In this document: positions 41,846 to 49,866 of the stretch, one piece after another
Position numbering within the stretch: the stretch's first letter is position 1
Layout: every line of letters begins with the position of its first letter
NCBI GenBank assembly: GCA_945862045.1
Contig: CAMAWR010000011.1
Location: forward strand, 1 to 59,273
DNA from: Bifidobacterium breve
GTDB taxonomy: Bacteria; Actinomycetota; Acidimicrobiia; Acidimicrobiales; Ilumatobacteraceae
Direction of reading: 5' to 3'
Length of the DNA stretch: 59,273 bases
Made by a program: the position numbers and the translations under genes
The notes under the pieces: generated by a model
The model's database searches: none
Told to the model about the DNA's origin: nothing
Seen by the model: only the letters and a program-made list of their open reading frames with translations

Positions 41846-42589
41846 TTGTCGCGCGCCTGCTCACGGTCGATCGGTGTTCTACTCCTTGCCACACTTTCAG
41901 CCTGCGGTGGCGCGGTGCGCTACGACGCGGTGGTTGCCGCAGCCAGCGACACCCGTGATGTGTTTCAGGAAGTCGCCGTACTGGTGAAAGAGAACGACGG
42001 TGTCGACATTGGGTTTGTGTTTGGCTCGTCGGGCCTGCTGCGCGAGCAGGTACTCAATGGGGCGCCGTACGACGTCTACGTGTCGGCAAATGCGGCGTAC
42101 GTCGACGAGGTCATCGCTGCCGGTTTCGGCATCGATTCGTCGCGCCAGTCGTTTGCCGTCGGACGCCTCGCGCTCATCACCGCCACGGGTGTCGCACCAC
42201 CAACCGACCTACGCGACCTACCGTCGTATTCGCGGATCGTCATCGCCAATCCGGCCCATGCGCCTTATGGTGTCGCAGCCCGCGAAACTCTGCAGAGTCT
42301 CGGCATCTACGACCAAGTCGCCGGCCGACTTGTTCTTGCCGACAATGTTGCCGATGCAGTCCGCCTCGTACAGGCTGGTGAAGTTGACGCGGGGCTTGTG
42401 GCGCTGGCGCTCGTCGTGCGCGACAAGCATCTCGTGGTTGCCGCTGATCTGCATCAGCCGATTCGCCAGACTCTTGTGATCACCAGTCGCGCTGGTGACA
42501 ATGACGCAGCACAGCTGTTCGTGGCAGCGCTTCACTCGCCGGGCGGTCGGGCGATTCTCGTGCGGTACGGCTTTACGGTGGACTCATGA
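41846..42589 (+). CDS. modA: Molybdate ABC transporter substrate-binding lipoprotein (ModA type)
   Basis: A 247-residue oxyanion-binding protein. The N-terminus is a lipoprotein signal, with lipobox LATLSAC. The mature part has VVAAASDTRDVFQEVA, VFGSSGLLREQVLNGAPYDVYVSANAAYVD and IANPAHAPYGVAARE, the classical ModA strings. I choose TTG 41846, because the frame upstream is inside tRNA-Gly. It delivers molybdate, or possibly tungstate, to ModB, with which it overlaps (ATGA). Starting 8 nt after the tRNA CCA, its message may be freed by tRNA 3' processing. Confidence 0.85.
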   Translation: MSRACSRSIGVLLLATLSACGGAVRYDAVVAAASDTRDVFQEVAVLVKENDGVDIGFVFGSSGLLREQVLNGAPYDVYVSANAAYVDEVIAAGFGIDSSRQSFAVGRLALITATGVAPPTDLRDLPSYSRIVIANPAHAPYGVAARETLQSLGIYDQVAGRLVLADNVADAVRLVQAGEVDAGLVALALVVRDKHLVVAADLHQPIRQTLVITSRAGDNDAAQLFVAALHSPGGRAILVRYGFTVDS

Positions 42590-43245
42590 GTGACTGGTTT
42601 CCACTCTGGCTTTCGCTGCGGGTGTCGGTCATCGCCACCCTGCTGGCGTCGTTGTTCGGCGTGGCCTTGGCGTACCTACTTGCCAAATGGCAGTCGCGCT
42701 TCACCGCAATCGTCGAAGCGATTTTTACCTTGCCGATCGTTTTGCCCCCGACGGTGCTCGGCTATTACCTGCTGACCCTGTTGGGCACACGTTCAACGTT
42801 GGGTCAGGGCTGGGAAAACATCTTCGGATCACCATTGGTGTTCACCCAATCAGGCGCCGTCGTTGCCGCGACCGTTTCGGCGTTGCCCTTCGTCATTCGC
42901 GCCGCGCGTGCGGCAATCAGCAACGTCGATTCACGGGTTGAAGAGGCGGCACGGGTCATGGGGTTGTCCGAGTGGCGAGTGGCGCGAGTCGTCACGTTGC
43001 CGCTCGCGGCGCGGGGCATCGGGGCGGGTGTCGCGCTGGGGTTCGCGCGGGCCCTCGGCGATTTCGGGGCGACGGTCATGGTCGCGGGCAACATCCCCGG
43101 CCAGACCCAAACCCTTCCCGTGGCGGTGTACGACGCAGTCCAATCCGGGGATGATGCCACCGCCCGCACGGGCTCGCTCGTGCTTGGTGCAATTGCGGTG
43201 GTGGTGCTCATCTTGGTGACCCAGGTATTTGCGAGACGACGATGA
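42586..43245 (+). CDS. modB: Molybdate ABC transporter permease (ModB type)
   Basis: A 219-residue inner-membrane permease with about five to six helices. The EAA loop is visible as EEAARVMGLSEWRVARVVTLP near residue 124. FTLPIVLPPTVLGYYLL and GFARALGDFGATVMVAGNIPGQTQTL are ModB marks. It overlaps both modA and modC by 4 bp, giving a tightly coupled modABC operon. Confidence 0.93.
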   Translation: MSDWFPLWLSLRVSVIATLLASLFGVALAYLLAKWQSRFTAIVEAIFTLPIVLPPTVLGYYLLTLLGTRSTLGQGWENIFGSPLVFTQSGAVVAATVSALPFVIRAARAAISNVDSRVEEAARVMGLSEWRVARVVTLPLAARGIGAGVALGFARALGDFGATVMVAGNIPGQTQTLPVAVYDAVQSGDDATARTGSLVLGAIAVVVLILVTQVFARRR

Positions 43246-43895
43246 CCACGCTCGCCGTTGACGTACGGGTTGCGGTTCCCGGGTTTGAGGTTGCGGCATC
43301 GTTCACCGCACAGGGTGGCATCACCGTGCTTTCTGGTCCGTCAGGTTCGGGCAAGAGCCTCACGTTGGCGGCAATCGCGGGCACCCTTCGCCCGGCGCGT
43401 GGCACCATCGTGTGCGGCGACAATATTTTTGCCGACACCACAGTGGGTGTGCACATGCGTTCGCAGGATCGTCGCCTGGGCATGGTGTATCAGCATGCGG
43501 CACTGCTCGACCACCGATCACCCCTCGACAATGTGGCGCTGGCGATACGTCAAGCCAATGTGGCGACGGCGAAGGAAAGTGCGACGGCCCTGCTGGAGCG
43601 AGTTGGTTTGGGTCGGGCGATGTCGGCCAAGACCCGGTTGCTTTCGGGTGGCGAGCGCCAGCGAGTGGCGCTGGCTCGGGCACTGGCGGGTGAGCCACGG
43701 ATCTTGTTGTTGGATGAGCCGTTCAGCTCGCTTGACGCGACAAGCCGCGACTCGATGCGTTCGTTGGTGCGTTCGCTCGTGGATGAGCGGGGGATTATCG
43801 CTCTCTTGGTAACTCACGACGCACAGGACGTGACCGCACTGGCTGACCACGTCGTGGTGTACGAGCCCGGCCGGACCGTCTCGGCATCGGAATGA
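43242..43895 (+). CDS. modC: Molybdate ABC transporter ATP-binding protein (ModC type, short)
   Basis: A 217-residue ABC ATPase. Walker A GPSGSGKS, Q-loop in GMVYQHAALLDH, signature LSGGERQR, Walker B ILLLDEPFSSLD and the switch His in LVTHDAQDV are all present. It ends right after the ATPase core. The C-terminal MOP/TOBE domain of typical ModC proteins, which senses molybdate, is missing. The last 101 bp overlap the convergent DUF1295 gene. It energises the ModAB importer. Confidence 0.88.
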   Translation: MTTLAVDVRVAVPGFEVAASFTAQGGITVLSGPSGSGKSLTLAAIAGTLRPARGTIVCGDNIFADTTVGVHMRSQDRRLGMVYQHAALLDHRSPLDNVALAIRQANVATAKESATALLERVGLGRAMSAKTRLLSGGERQRVALARALAGEPRILLLDEPFSSLDATSRDSMRSLVRSLVDERGIIALLVTHDAQDVTALADHVVVYEPGRTVSASE

Positions 43896-44652
43896 AGCCG
43901 CTCGTGCGCTCCATATATTCGGCGTAGCCAGGTTTGCGCTTGGCCAGCAGACGATCAAGCAACGCAGCACCAGAGACACGAACCAACAACACGGTCATCA
44001 CGATTGCGCCGAGAAACGCCCACAAGCCGGCGCCCTGCGTTGCGCCAACGATGGCGAGGCCCCACCACACGAGGCAGTCACCGAAATAGTTCGGGTGACG
44101 GGTGAGACCCCACAGGCCTTGATCCATGATTTGGTCGGCGTTGCGTGGATCGCGCTTGAATCTCGCAAGCTGGGCGTCGCCAACCACCTCGAAATACGCA
44201 CCGATCGCCCACACGATGAAACCGAGCAGCACGACGAACCCGGCACCGGCACTGGTGTCGCGTTGGCCGAGTGTGACCGGGAGCGACACCACGAACATGA
44301 GCAAACCTTGCAATCCGAACACTGAGTACAGGCTGACGATCGCAAAGCGCTCACCATGCTTGCGGCGCATCGCGCGATAACGAAAATCTTCGCCGTTGCC
44401 AAGGTTGCGTTTGGCGAGGTATCCAGCCAGGCGAAGCCCCCAGAGCGTCACCATCATGAGCAGCAACCAGTTGCCAGCACCCGATGCACCAGTCACGAAT
44501 TTTGCCGCCCAGGCGACGACCACGAAGCCCAGCCCCCACACGATGTCGACGATGGATGCGTCGCGTCGCAAGAGTGACACCGACCACGAGGCAATCATCA
44601 AACATGCAATGGTGACAGCGGCCCCGATGAGCACGCTCGAGCTGCCGACCAC
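43795..44652 (-). CDS. DUF1295 / steroid 5-alpha-reductase-like membrane protein
   Basis: A 285-residue membrane protein with about six hydrophobic segments. DASIVDIVWGLGFVVVAWAA, the GLWGLTRHPNYFGDCLVWWGL block and the YAEYMERTSGFIP end define the DUF1295 family, related to steroid-reductase folds. After FIP, where most members stop, there is a 30-residue Arg/Pro-rich tail encoded antisense to modC. The start GTG 44652 is supported by TAATCT 6 nt upstream. Substrate unknown. Confidence 0.85.
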   Translation of the reverse strand: MVGSSSVLIGAAVTIACLMIASWSVSLLRRDASIVDIVWGLGFVVVAWAAKFVTGASGAGNWLLLMMVTLWGLRLAGYLAKRNLGNGEDFRYRAMRRKHGERFAIVSLYSVFGLQGLLMFVVSLPVTLGQRDTSAGAGFVVLLGFIVWAIGAYFEVVGDAQLARFKRDPRNADQIMDQGLWGLTRHPNYFGDCLVWWGLAIVGATQGAGLWAFLGAIVMTVLLVRVSGAALLDRLLAKRKPGYAEYMERTSGFIPMPRRSGRARTPRRGQPVRSRPVRRELPRER

Positions 44653-44658
44653 ACCGCA

Positions 44659-44664
44659 AGATTA
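44659..44664 (-). promoter_or_regulatory. Leaderless-type -10 (TAATCT) of the DUF1295 gene
   Basis: On the minus strand TAATCT ends 6 nt before GTG 44652. Confidence 0.5.
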
Positions 44665-44740
44665 GGCGTGAATAGTGGGCCGTTCAGGGATGTCGCGGGG
44701 CAACGTTGTGGTATCGCCAATGTGGTGCGAGCCTTGACGA

Positions 44741-46357
44741 GTGCTTCAGGTGAAAAATCTCAGCGTCGAGGTCGGCGCGCGCATGGTGGTGAGCGAGGCG
44801 ACGTTTGCCGTGATGCCTCGCGACAAAGTGGGCCTCGTCGGTCGTAACGGTGCCGGCAAGACGAGCCTGTTCAAGGTGCTGGGTGGCGCTGCTGAGTCAA
44901 AATCCGGCACGCTCACCCGCGGTGGCGCATTTGGCTACCTCCCACAAGACCCCCGTATCGCTGGCGCTTTTGATGGCCGAACCGCGGTATCACACATTTT
45001 GTCGTCGCGGGGCATTGATGATGACATCATCCGTTTAGAAAAGTTGCGCATCGCCATGGAAGAGCGTGCCGATGAACAAAACATCGCGCGGTTCACCAGA
45101 GCCCAGGACGAATTCGAAAGCAAGGGTGGGTATGCCGCCAATAGTGAGGCGCGGGCGATTGCTGCCGGTCTTGGTTTGAAGCCCGACCGCCTCGATCTGC
45201 AACTTGGTGTGTTGTCGGGTGGCGAGCGGCGTCGCGTCGAACTTGGGCGCATTCTTTATGGCGGAAGCGAAACGTTGCTGCTTGATGAGCCCACCAACCA
45301 CCTCGATATCGACGCCAAGATGTGGATGCTCGACTTCCTGCGAAGTTATAAAGGTGCGCTGCTCGTGATCAGCCATGACCTCGAGCTGCTTGATGAAGCA
45401 ATCACCCGCGTGTTACACCTCGACCGCCCGAGTGAGGCAGACGCCGGCAACATCGTGGAATACCGCGGCACTTATTCGCAGTACCTGCGTGCCCGGGAGG
45501 CTGACGAGGCTCGTGCGGTGAAGATGGCAACGCAGCAGTCAAAGGAAATCGATCGCCTGCAACGCGTCGTTGATCGCTTCGGTGCCAAGGCATCAAAGGC
45601 GTCAATGGCCAAGAGCATCGAAAAACGCATCGGTCGACTGGATGCTGATCGCGTGCATGCACCGCGCGCCAAGCGCACGCTGGCCGTCAAGTTTCCTGAT
45701 GCGCCAAGTTGTGGCGAAACGGTGCTGACTGCCAGCGGACTGCGCAAGACGTATGGCGGGCCGGACGTGTTTCATGACGTGAGTTTTGACCTTGGTCGTG
45801 GCGAGCGGCTGCTCGTGCTCGGGTTAAACGGTGCCGGCAAAACGTCGCTGCTGCGGATCTTGGCCGCAGAGTCAAAGGCCGACGACGGTGACTTCTCATT
45901 CGGCTTTCAGGTGCAGATGGGTTACTACGCACAGGAACACGACAACTTGGTCGGGGAAAAAACGCTCATTGACCATATGCGTGAAATGGCGCCCGTACGT
46001 CTGGGGCTCACCGAGACGCAACTGCGCGGCATGCTCGGCTCGTTCGGGCTGTCTGGTGACAAGGTGTTCCAAGAGTCGTCGACATTGTCGGGTGGCGAAA
46101 AAACCAAGTTGGCACTCGCCATGTTGATGGTCGGACGCAACAATGTGCTGCTGCTGGATGAGCCGACCAACAACCTCGACCCCTCCAGCCGTGATGCCGT
46201 GGCTGCCGCGTTGTCGGAGTGGAACGGCGCCATCGTGCTCGTGAGCCATGACACCGACTTCGTCGAGCAACTTGCACCCACCAAGGTGCTCGTCATGCCC
46301 GACGGCCAGGTCGACTACTACAGCGAGTCGTGGCTGGACATCGTGAGCCTGGCGTAA
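44741..46357 (+). CDS. ABC-F family ATPase (translation factor / ribosome protection type)
   Basis: A 538-residue protein with two ABC ATPase domains and no membrane segments. Domain 1: GRNGAGKT, LSGGERRR, LLLDEPTNHLD. Domain 2: GLNGAGKT, LSGGEKTK, LLLDEPTNNLD. The linker between them (about 245-310) is charged and helical and includes KASKASMAKSIEKRIGRLD, as expected for the P-site tRNA interaction motif. These proteins act at the ribosome E-site. Whether this is a general factor or a resistance factor cannot be said. Start is GTG 44741. Its 3' end is part of a 26 bp-period duplication. Confidence 0.9.
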   Translation: MLQVKNLSVEVGARMVVSEATFAVMPRDKVGLVGRNGAGKTSLFKVLGGAAESKSGTLTRGGAFGYLPQDPRIAGAFDGRTAVSHILSSRGIDDDIIRLEKLRIAMEERADEQNIARFTRAQDEFESKGGYAANSEARAIAAGLGLKPDRLDLQLGVLSGGERRRVELGRILYGGSETLLLDEPTNHLDIDAKMWMLDFLRSYKGALLVISHDLELLDEAITRVLHLDRPSEADAGNIVEYRGTYSQYLRAREADEARAVKMATQQSKEIDRLQRVVDRFGAKASKASMAKSIEKRIGRLDADRVHAPRAKRTLAVKFPDAPSCGETVLTASGLRKTYGGPDVFHDVSFDLGRGERLLVLGLNGAGKTSLLRILAAESKADDGDFSFGFQVQMGYYAQEHDNLVGEKTLIDHMREMAPVRLGLTETQLRGMLGSFGLSGDKVFQESSTLSGGEKTKLALAMLMVGRNNVLLLDEPTNNLDPSSRDAVAAALSEWNGAIVLVSHDTDFVEQLAPTKVLVMPDGQVDYYSESWLDIVSLA

Positions 46358-46386
46358 CGCATAAGCACGTGAGCCTGGCGTAACGC
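46342..46386. repeat. 19 bp direct repeat (26 bp period) spanning the ABC-F stop codon
   Basis: Positions 46342-46360 and 46368-46386 are identical over 19 bp with 7 bp between. The first copy encodes the last residues and stop of the ABC-F protein and the second lies just after it. The same 26 bp period occurs in the repeat at the end of upp. Confidence 0.8.
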
Positions 46387-46390
46387 GTTC

Positions 46391-46396
46391 TAGTGT
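46391..46396 (+). promoter_or_regulatory. Leaderless-type -10 (TAGTGT) of the decarboxylase gene
   Basis: TAGTGT ends 7 nt before GTG 46404, right after the second copy of the ABC-F end repeat. Confidence 0.55.
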
Positions 46397-46403
46397 TTGC
46401 GCA

Positions 46404-47837
46404 GTGAATGCCAAGGCGTCGGCCTACCCAGATGAGTCAGACGGCTACTGGATGCACTATCACGACCAAGACAGCCAGCAACTTGCCGATGCGATCATCA
46501 AGTACGCCGTAGACCGCATGCGGCTCGACCCCCCGCCGCTCGACGCCCCGAAGTCGCTCAGCACACTGCAGCGTAAAGTGGGGCAGACCATCACGCCGGA
46601 AGGTCTCGGGGCACTGAAGGCACTCGAGATTTTCACCGAACAACTTGCACCGTCGTGCATCAGTGTCGACCATCCGTTGTTTTTGTCGTTCGTGCCGGGT
46701 GCACCAACCGAGTCGTCGGTGCTCTTTGACCTTGTTGTTGGCGCATCCAACGTGTATGCAGGTTCATGGCTCGAAGGTGCCGGTGCGGTGTATGCCGAGA
46801 ACCAAGCCTTGTCGTGGCTCGTCGGATTGGCAGGTTTGCCCGACACCGCTGGTGGTGTGTTCGTCAGTGGGGGAACCAACGGCAATTTGTCGGCGCTCAT
46901 CGCCGCCCGTTGGTCGTGGCGGGCGCGCCGCAAGGGTGCCGCCGATCGGGTACGGCCGGTCATCATTGCGTCGGGAGGGGCGCATTCATCGATTGGCTTA
47001 GCCGCCAGTGCGATGGATGCCGACCTGGTGACCGCAGCGGTCAACGACGCTGGTTGTCTGACTGCCGCGGCAGTTCGCGAGACGTTCGCCGGCCTCAGCC
47101 AAGAGGACCAACAGCGGGTGTGTGCGGTGGTGGCAACCTCGGGTACCACCAACATTGGTGTGATCGACGAGCTCGACGGCATCGGTGACTTTGCGCGCAA
47201 CAACGGCATTTGGTTTCATGTTGACGGTGCCTATGGCGCAGCCGCACTCTGTGCTTCGAGCGTGCGCCATTTGTTCATCGGTATCGAAAAAGTCGACAGC
47301 TTCATCGTCGACCCACACAAATGGTTGTTCGGGCCCTACGACTGCTGTGCGCTGATTTATCGCGATGTGCGCATCGGCAAAGCCGCGCACACCCAGAAAG
47401 CCGAGTACCTCGATGTGCTCGTGCAAGATGCCAGTGCCGCGCTGGATGAGGCGTACAACCCCGCCGACTTGGCGCATCACCTCACGCGTCGCGCTCGTGG
47501 GTTGCCATTTTGGTTCAGCCTCGCCACGCACGGCACCGAGGCCTACGAAGAGGCCATGGAGATCACCCTGCAGGTCACCCGTGATGCTGCAGACATGGTG
47601 CGGGCCTCGGCGCACCTTGAATTGGTCGTTGAACCTTCGTTATCGATCATCGTGCTGCGCCGTAAAGGTTGGCAGCCAGCCGATTACACACGCTGGAGCG
47701 ACCGCATGCTGGCCGACGGCATTGCCTTCGTGGTGCCTACCACGCACAAAAGTGAAACGGTATTGCGCATGTGCCTTGTCAACCCACGCACCGACCCTGC
47801 CCAAATGCAGATGCTGTTCGACTCGCTGCAAGACTGA
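46404..47837 (+). CDS. Group II pyridoxal-dependent amino-acid decarboxylase
   Basis: A 477-residue PLP decarboxylase of the glutamate/aromatic-amino-acid group. HSSIGLAASAMDADLV holds the ring-stacking His194. FHVDGAYGAAAL contains the Asp274 and VDPHKWLFGPYDC the Schiff-base Lys306. GGVFVSGGTNGNLSALIAAR is the phosphate cup. Substrate could be an aromatic amino acid, glutamate or another acid. An FMN-dependent hydroxy-acid oxidase gene follows, but a shared pathway is not evident. Confidence 0.88.
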   Translation: MNAKASAYPDESDGYWMHYHDQDSQQLADAIIKYAVDRMRLDPPPLDAPKSLSTLQRKVGQTITPEGLGALKALEIFTEQLAPSCISVDHPLFLSFVPGAPTESSVLFDLVVGASNVYAGSWLEGAGAVYAENQALSWLVGLAGLPDTAGGVFVSGGTNGNLSALIAARWSWRARRKGAADRVRPVIIASGGAHSSIGLAASAMDADLVTAAVNDAGCLTAAAVRETFAGLSQEDQQRVCAVVATSGTTNIGVIDELDGIGDFARNNGIWFHVDGAYGAAALCASSVRHLFIGIEKVDSFIVDPHKWLFGPYDCCALIYRDVRIGKAAHTQKAEYLDVLVQDASAALDEAYNPADLAHHLTRRARGLPFWFSLATHGTEAYEEAMEITLQVTRDAADMVRASAHLELVVEPSLSIIVLRRKGWQPADYTRWSDRMLADGIAFVVPTTHKSETVLRMCLVNPRTDPAQMQMLFDSLQD

Positions 47838-47843
47838 TTGGCG

Positions 47844-49052
47844 ATGCTCAAGACACTGCGCTCGGTCGTGCGGCTACGAAAATTCGATTGGAACAGCCGG
47901 CGGCGCCGTTTGGCCCGCTGCGGTGACATCAACGACCTGCGACGGCTGGCCAAGCGACACTTGCCAGGTGGTGTGTTCGATTATTTTGACGGTGCTGCAG
48001 AAACCGAATGGTCGATGGACAACAACTCCGACTCGTTCGAGCATGTGCATCTCAACCCGCGGGTACTGGTCGATGTGTCACACATCGATACCTCTACGAC
48101 AGTCATGGGTCAGCCCATGGCGTACCCGTATGCATTTTCGCCGACGGGTTTCACCCGCATCGCAACATCAGCAGGGGAATTGGCGGTGGCTCGCGTTGCT
48201 GCACAACGAGGCGTGCCGTACACACTTTCCACTTTGGGTACGCGCAGTATCGAAGAAGTTGCGGCAGTGTCGAACGGCCCGCTGTGGTACCAGTTGTACG
48301 TATGGAAAGATCGCGGCTTGTCGCGCGAACTTGTGCAACGCGCCAAGGCGGCTGGCTACAAGGCAATCATGGTCACGGTCGACACCGCAGTTTTTGGCCG
48401 CCGCCAACGCGACGTGCGTCGGGGGTTCACCTTGCCCCCCAAGATTGGGCCAGAGACGTTCATCGACGGTATGCGTCACCCGCGCTGGACGCTGGATTTT
48501 CTCACCCATGAACCGATCACATTTTCGGCAGTGTCCGGACGCGGCGATGTCGATGGTTCGACTGCCATCACGTTGTCTGACTATGTAAATAGTCAGTTCG
48601 ATGCGTCGTTGTCGTGGCGTGACCTCGACTGGGTGCGTAGCGAGTCGGGTTTGCCAATCATGCTGAAGGGTATTCAGTCGGTGAATGACGCGCAGCGAGC
48701 AGTTGCTGAAGGGGTCGAAGCAATTGCATTATCAAACCACGGGGGTCGGCAGTACGACGGCTCTCCGGCGCCGATTGCGCTGTTGCCGGCGGTGATGGAT
48801 GCAGTAGGTGACGGTATTGAGGTGCTGGTCGACGGCGGTGTGCGGCGGGGCAGTGATGTGGTGAAGGCCTGTGCGCTTGGTGCTCGTGCGGTGATGTTCG
48901 GTCGGCCGTATTTGTACGGGATCGGTGCAGCAGGCGAAATGGGCGTCGACTGGGTTGTTGATTATTTCAATGCCGGAATCACTCGCACCATGGCGCTCGT
49001 TGGCGCAACCGACTTGGCGTCGTTACGTGGCACGGCACGAATCGGCAAGTAG
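47844..49052 (+). CDS. FMN-dependent alpha-hydroxy-acid oxidase/dehydrogenase
   Basis: A 402-residue TIM-barrel flavoenzyme of the lactate/glycolate oxidase family. The catalytic SNHGGRQ motif is intact. PTGFTRIATSAGELAVARVAAQRGVPYTLSTLG near the N-terminus and GIEVLVDGGVRRGSDVVKACALGARAVMFGRPYLYG near the end are FMN and phosphate sites. It might be an L-lactate dehydrogenase or an MftD-like enzyme; no mycofactocin gene is nearby. I start at ATG 47844; TTG 47838 is also possible. Confidence 0.88.
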   Translation: MLKTLRSVVRLRKFDWNSRRRRLARCGDINDLRRLAKRHLPGGVFDYFDGAAETEWSMDNNSDSFEHVHLNPRVLVDVSHIDTSTTVMGQPMAYPYAFSPTGFTRIATSAGELAVARVAAQRGVPYTLSTLGTRSIEEVAAVSNGPLWYQLYVWKDRGLSRELVQRAKAAGYKAIMVTVDTAVFGRRQRDVRRGFTLPPKIGPETFIDGMRHPRWTLDFLTHEPITFSAVSGRGDVDGSTAITLSDYVNSQFDASLSWRDLDWVRSESGLPIMLKGIQSVNDAQRAVAEGVEAIALSNHGGRQYDGSPAPIALLPAVMDAVGDGIEVLVDGGVRRGSDVVKACALGARAVMFGRPYLYGIGAAGEMGVDWVVDYFNAGITRTMALVGATDLASLRGTARIGK

Positions 49053-49075
49053 CGACAACGCTCAATGAGTGTTGG

Positions 49076-49378
49076 TTATTTCTTGGTGCGACCGGTGGCC
49101 TTTGGCTCGGCTTTTTTCACGACCTTTTTGCGAGCGCCATAACGCTTGTTGAAGCGCTCGACGCGACCAGCCGAGTCGATGATCTTCATCTGACCGGTGT
49201 AAAACGGATGACTGGCGTTGGAGATGTCGAGCTGCACGAGTGGGTAGGTGTTGCCGTCGGTCCACTGGACGGTTTTGGCAGCATCGGTCTTGACGGTGGA
49301 GCGGGTCAAGAAGCGGTAATCGGCGCCGGAGTCTTCGAAGACGACGAACTGGTAGTTGGGGTGGATGTCCTTCTTCAT
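49076..49378 (-). CDS. rpmE2: 50S ribosomal protein L31 type B (cysteine-free)
   Basis: A 100-residue L31 of the B type. [29 protein letters not shown] and [13 protein letters not shown] are diagnostic. The CxxC zinc site of type A L31 is absent. The C-terminus carries an Lys/Ala-rich extension. Such paralogues often replace the zinc-binding version when zinc is scarce. It is divergent from rpmB/rpmG, with a TACGCT hexamer 8 nt before its ATG. Whether a second, zinc-type L31 exists is not visible. Confidence 0.95.
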   Translation of the reverse strand: MKKDIHPNYQFVVFEDSGADYRFLTRSTVKTDAAKTVQWTDGNTYPLVQLDISNASHPFYTGQMKIIDSAGRVERFNKRYGARKKVVKKAEPKATGRTKK

Positions 49379-49386
49379 GGCTTGTC

Positions 49387-49392
49387 AGCGTA
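49387..49392 (-). promoter_or_regulatory. Leaderless-type -10 (TACGCT) of rpmE2
   Basis: On the minus strand TACGCT ends 8 nt before ATG 49378. The rpmB promoter on the opposite strand is only 22 bp away. Confidence 0.5.
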
Positions 49393-49414
49393 GCGGGGAC
49401 CGTGCCACACCCCT

Positions 49415-49420
49415 TAGACT
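49415..49420 (+). promoter_or_regulatory. Leaderless-type -10 (TAGACT) of rpmB
   Basis: TAGACT ends 6 nt before ATG 49427. I looked for a Zur-like palindrome in the 48 bp between the two divergent genes and found none. Confidence 0.6.
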
Positions 49421-49426
49421 GACGAA

Positions 49427-49663
49427 ATGCCAAACCGTTGTGATGTGCTCGACAAGAAGCCGGGGCGTGGTCATTCGGTGTCGCACTCGAACATCAAGTC
49501 AAAGCGTTCGTGGCGCGTCAATACCCACAAGCGTCGTTTCTGGTTGCCGTCCGAGAAGCGTTGGGTCACCATGTTCGTGAGCGCCAAGGGCATCCGCACC
49601 ATCGACAAGCGTGGCATCGAGTCGGTAGTTGCCGAAATGCGCCGCGACGGCAAAAAGGTTTAA
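49427..49663 (+). CDS. rpmB: 50S ribosomal protein L28
   Basis: A 78-residue L28. MPNRCDVLDKKPGRGHSVSHSNIKSKR, RFWLPSEKRWVTMFVSAKG and RTIDKRGIESVVAEMR match the non-zinc (mycobacterial RpmB2/E. coli-like) form. Only a single Cys remains, so no C4 zinc site. It is followed by rpmG after 13 bp, as in many bacteria. Confidence 0.96.
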   Translation: MPNRCDVLDKKPGRGHSVSHSNIKSKRSWRVNTHKRRFWLPSEKRWVTMFVSAKGIRTIDKRGIESVVAEMRRDGKKV

Positions 49664-49676
49664 GGGGTAGTTCGTC

Positions 49677-49847
49677 ATGGCCGCCAAGAGTAAAGATCGT
49701 CGCCCCATCATCAAGTTGCGTTCCACCGCCGATACGGGCTACACCTACGTCACGCGCAAGAACAAGGTCAACTCGCGTGAGCGAATCGAACTCAAGAAGT
49801 ATGACCCCATCGTGCGCAAGCACGTGATCTTCAAAGAGGAGCGCTAA
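49677..49847 (+). CDS. rpmG: 50S ribosomal protein L33 (cysteine-free)
   Basis: A 56-residue L33. [21 protein letters not shown] then [19 protein letters not shown] is the L33 pattern. Both CxxC pairs of the zinc-binding form are missing. ATG 49677 lies 13 bp after rpmB. Together with the L31 B-type gene opposite, this makes a set of Cys-free large-subunit proteins. Confidence 0.95.
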   Translation: MAAKSKDRRPIIKLRSTADTGYTYVTRKNKVNSRERIELKKYDPIVRKHVIFKEER

Positions 49848-49866
49848 ACCTTCCCGGCTACGGCCG

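Noticed and set aside
49379-49426. Zur operator between rpmE2 and rpmB
   Set aside because: I searched for an AT-rich palindrome of the Zur type and saw none; only two back-to-back TANNNT hexamers are present.
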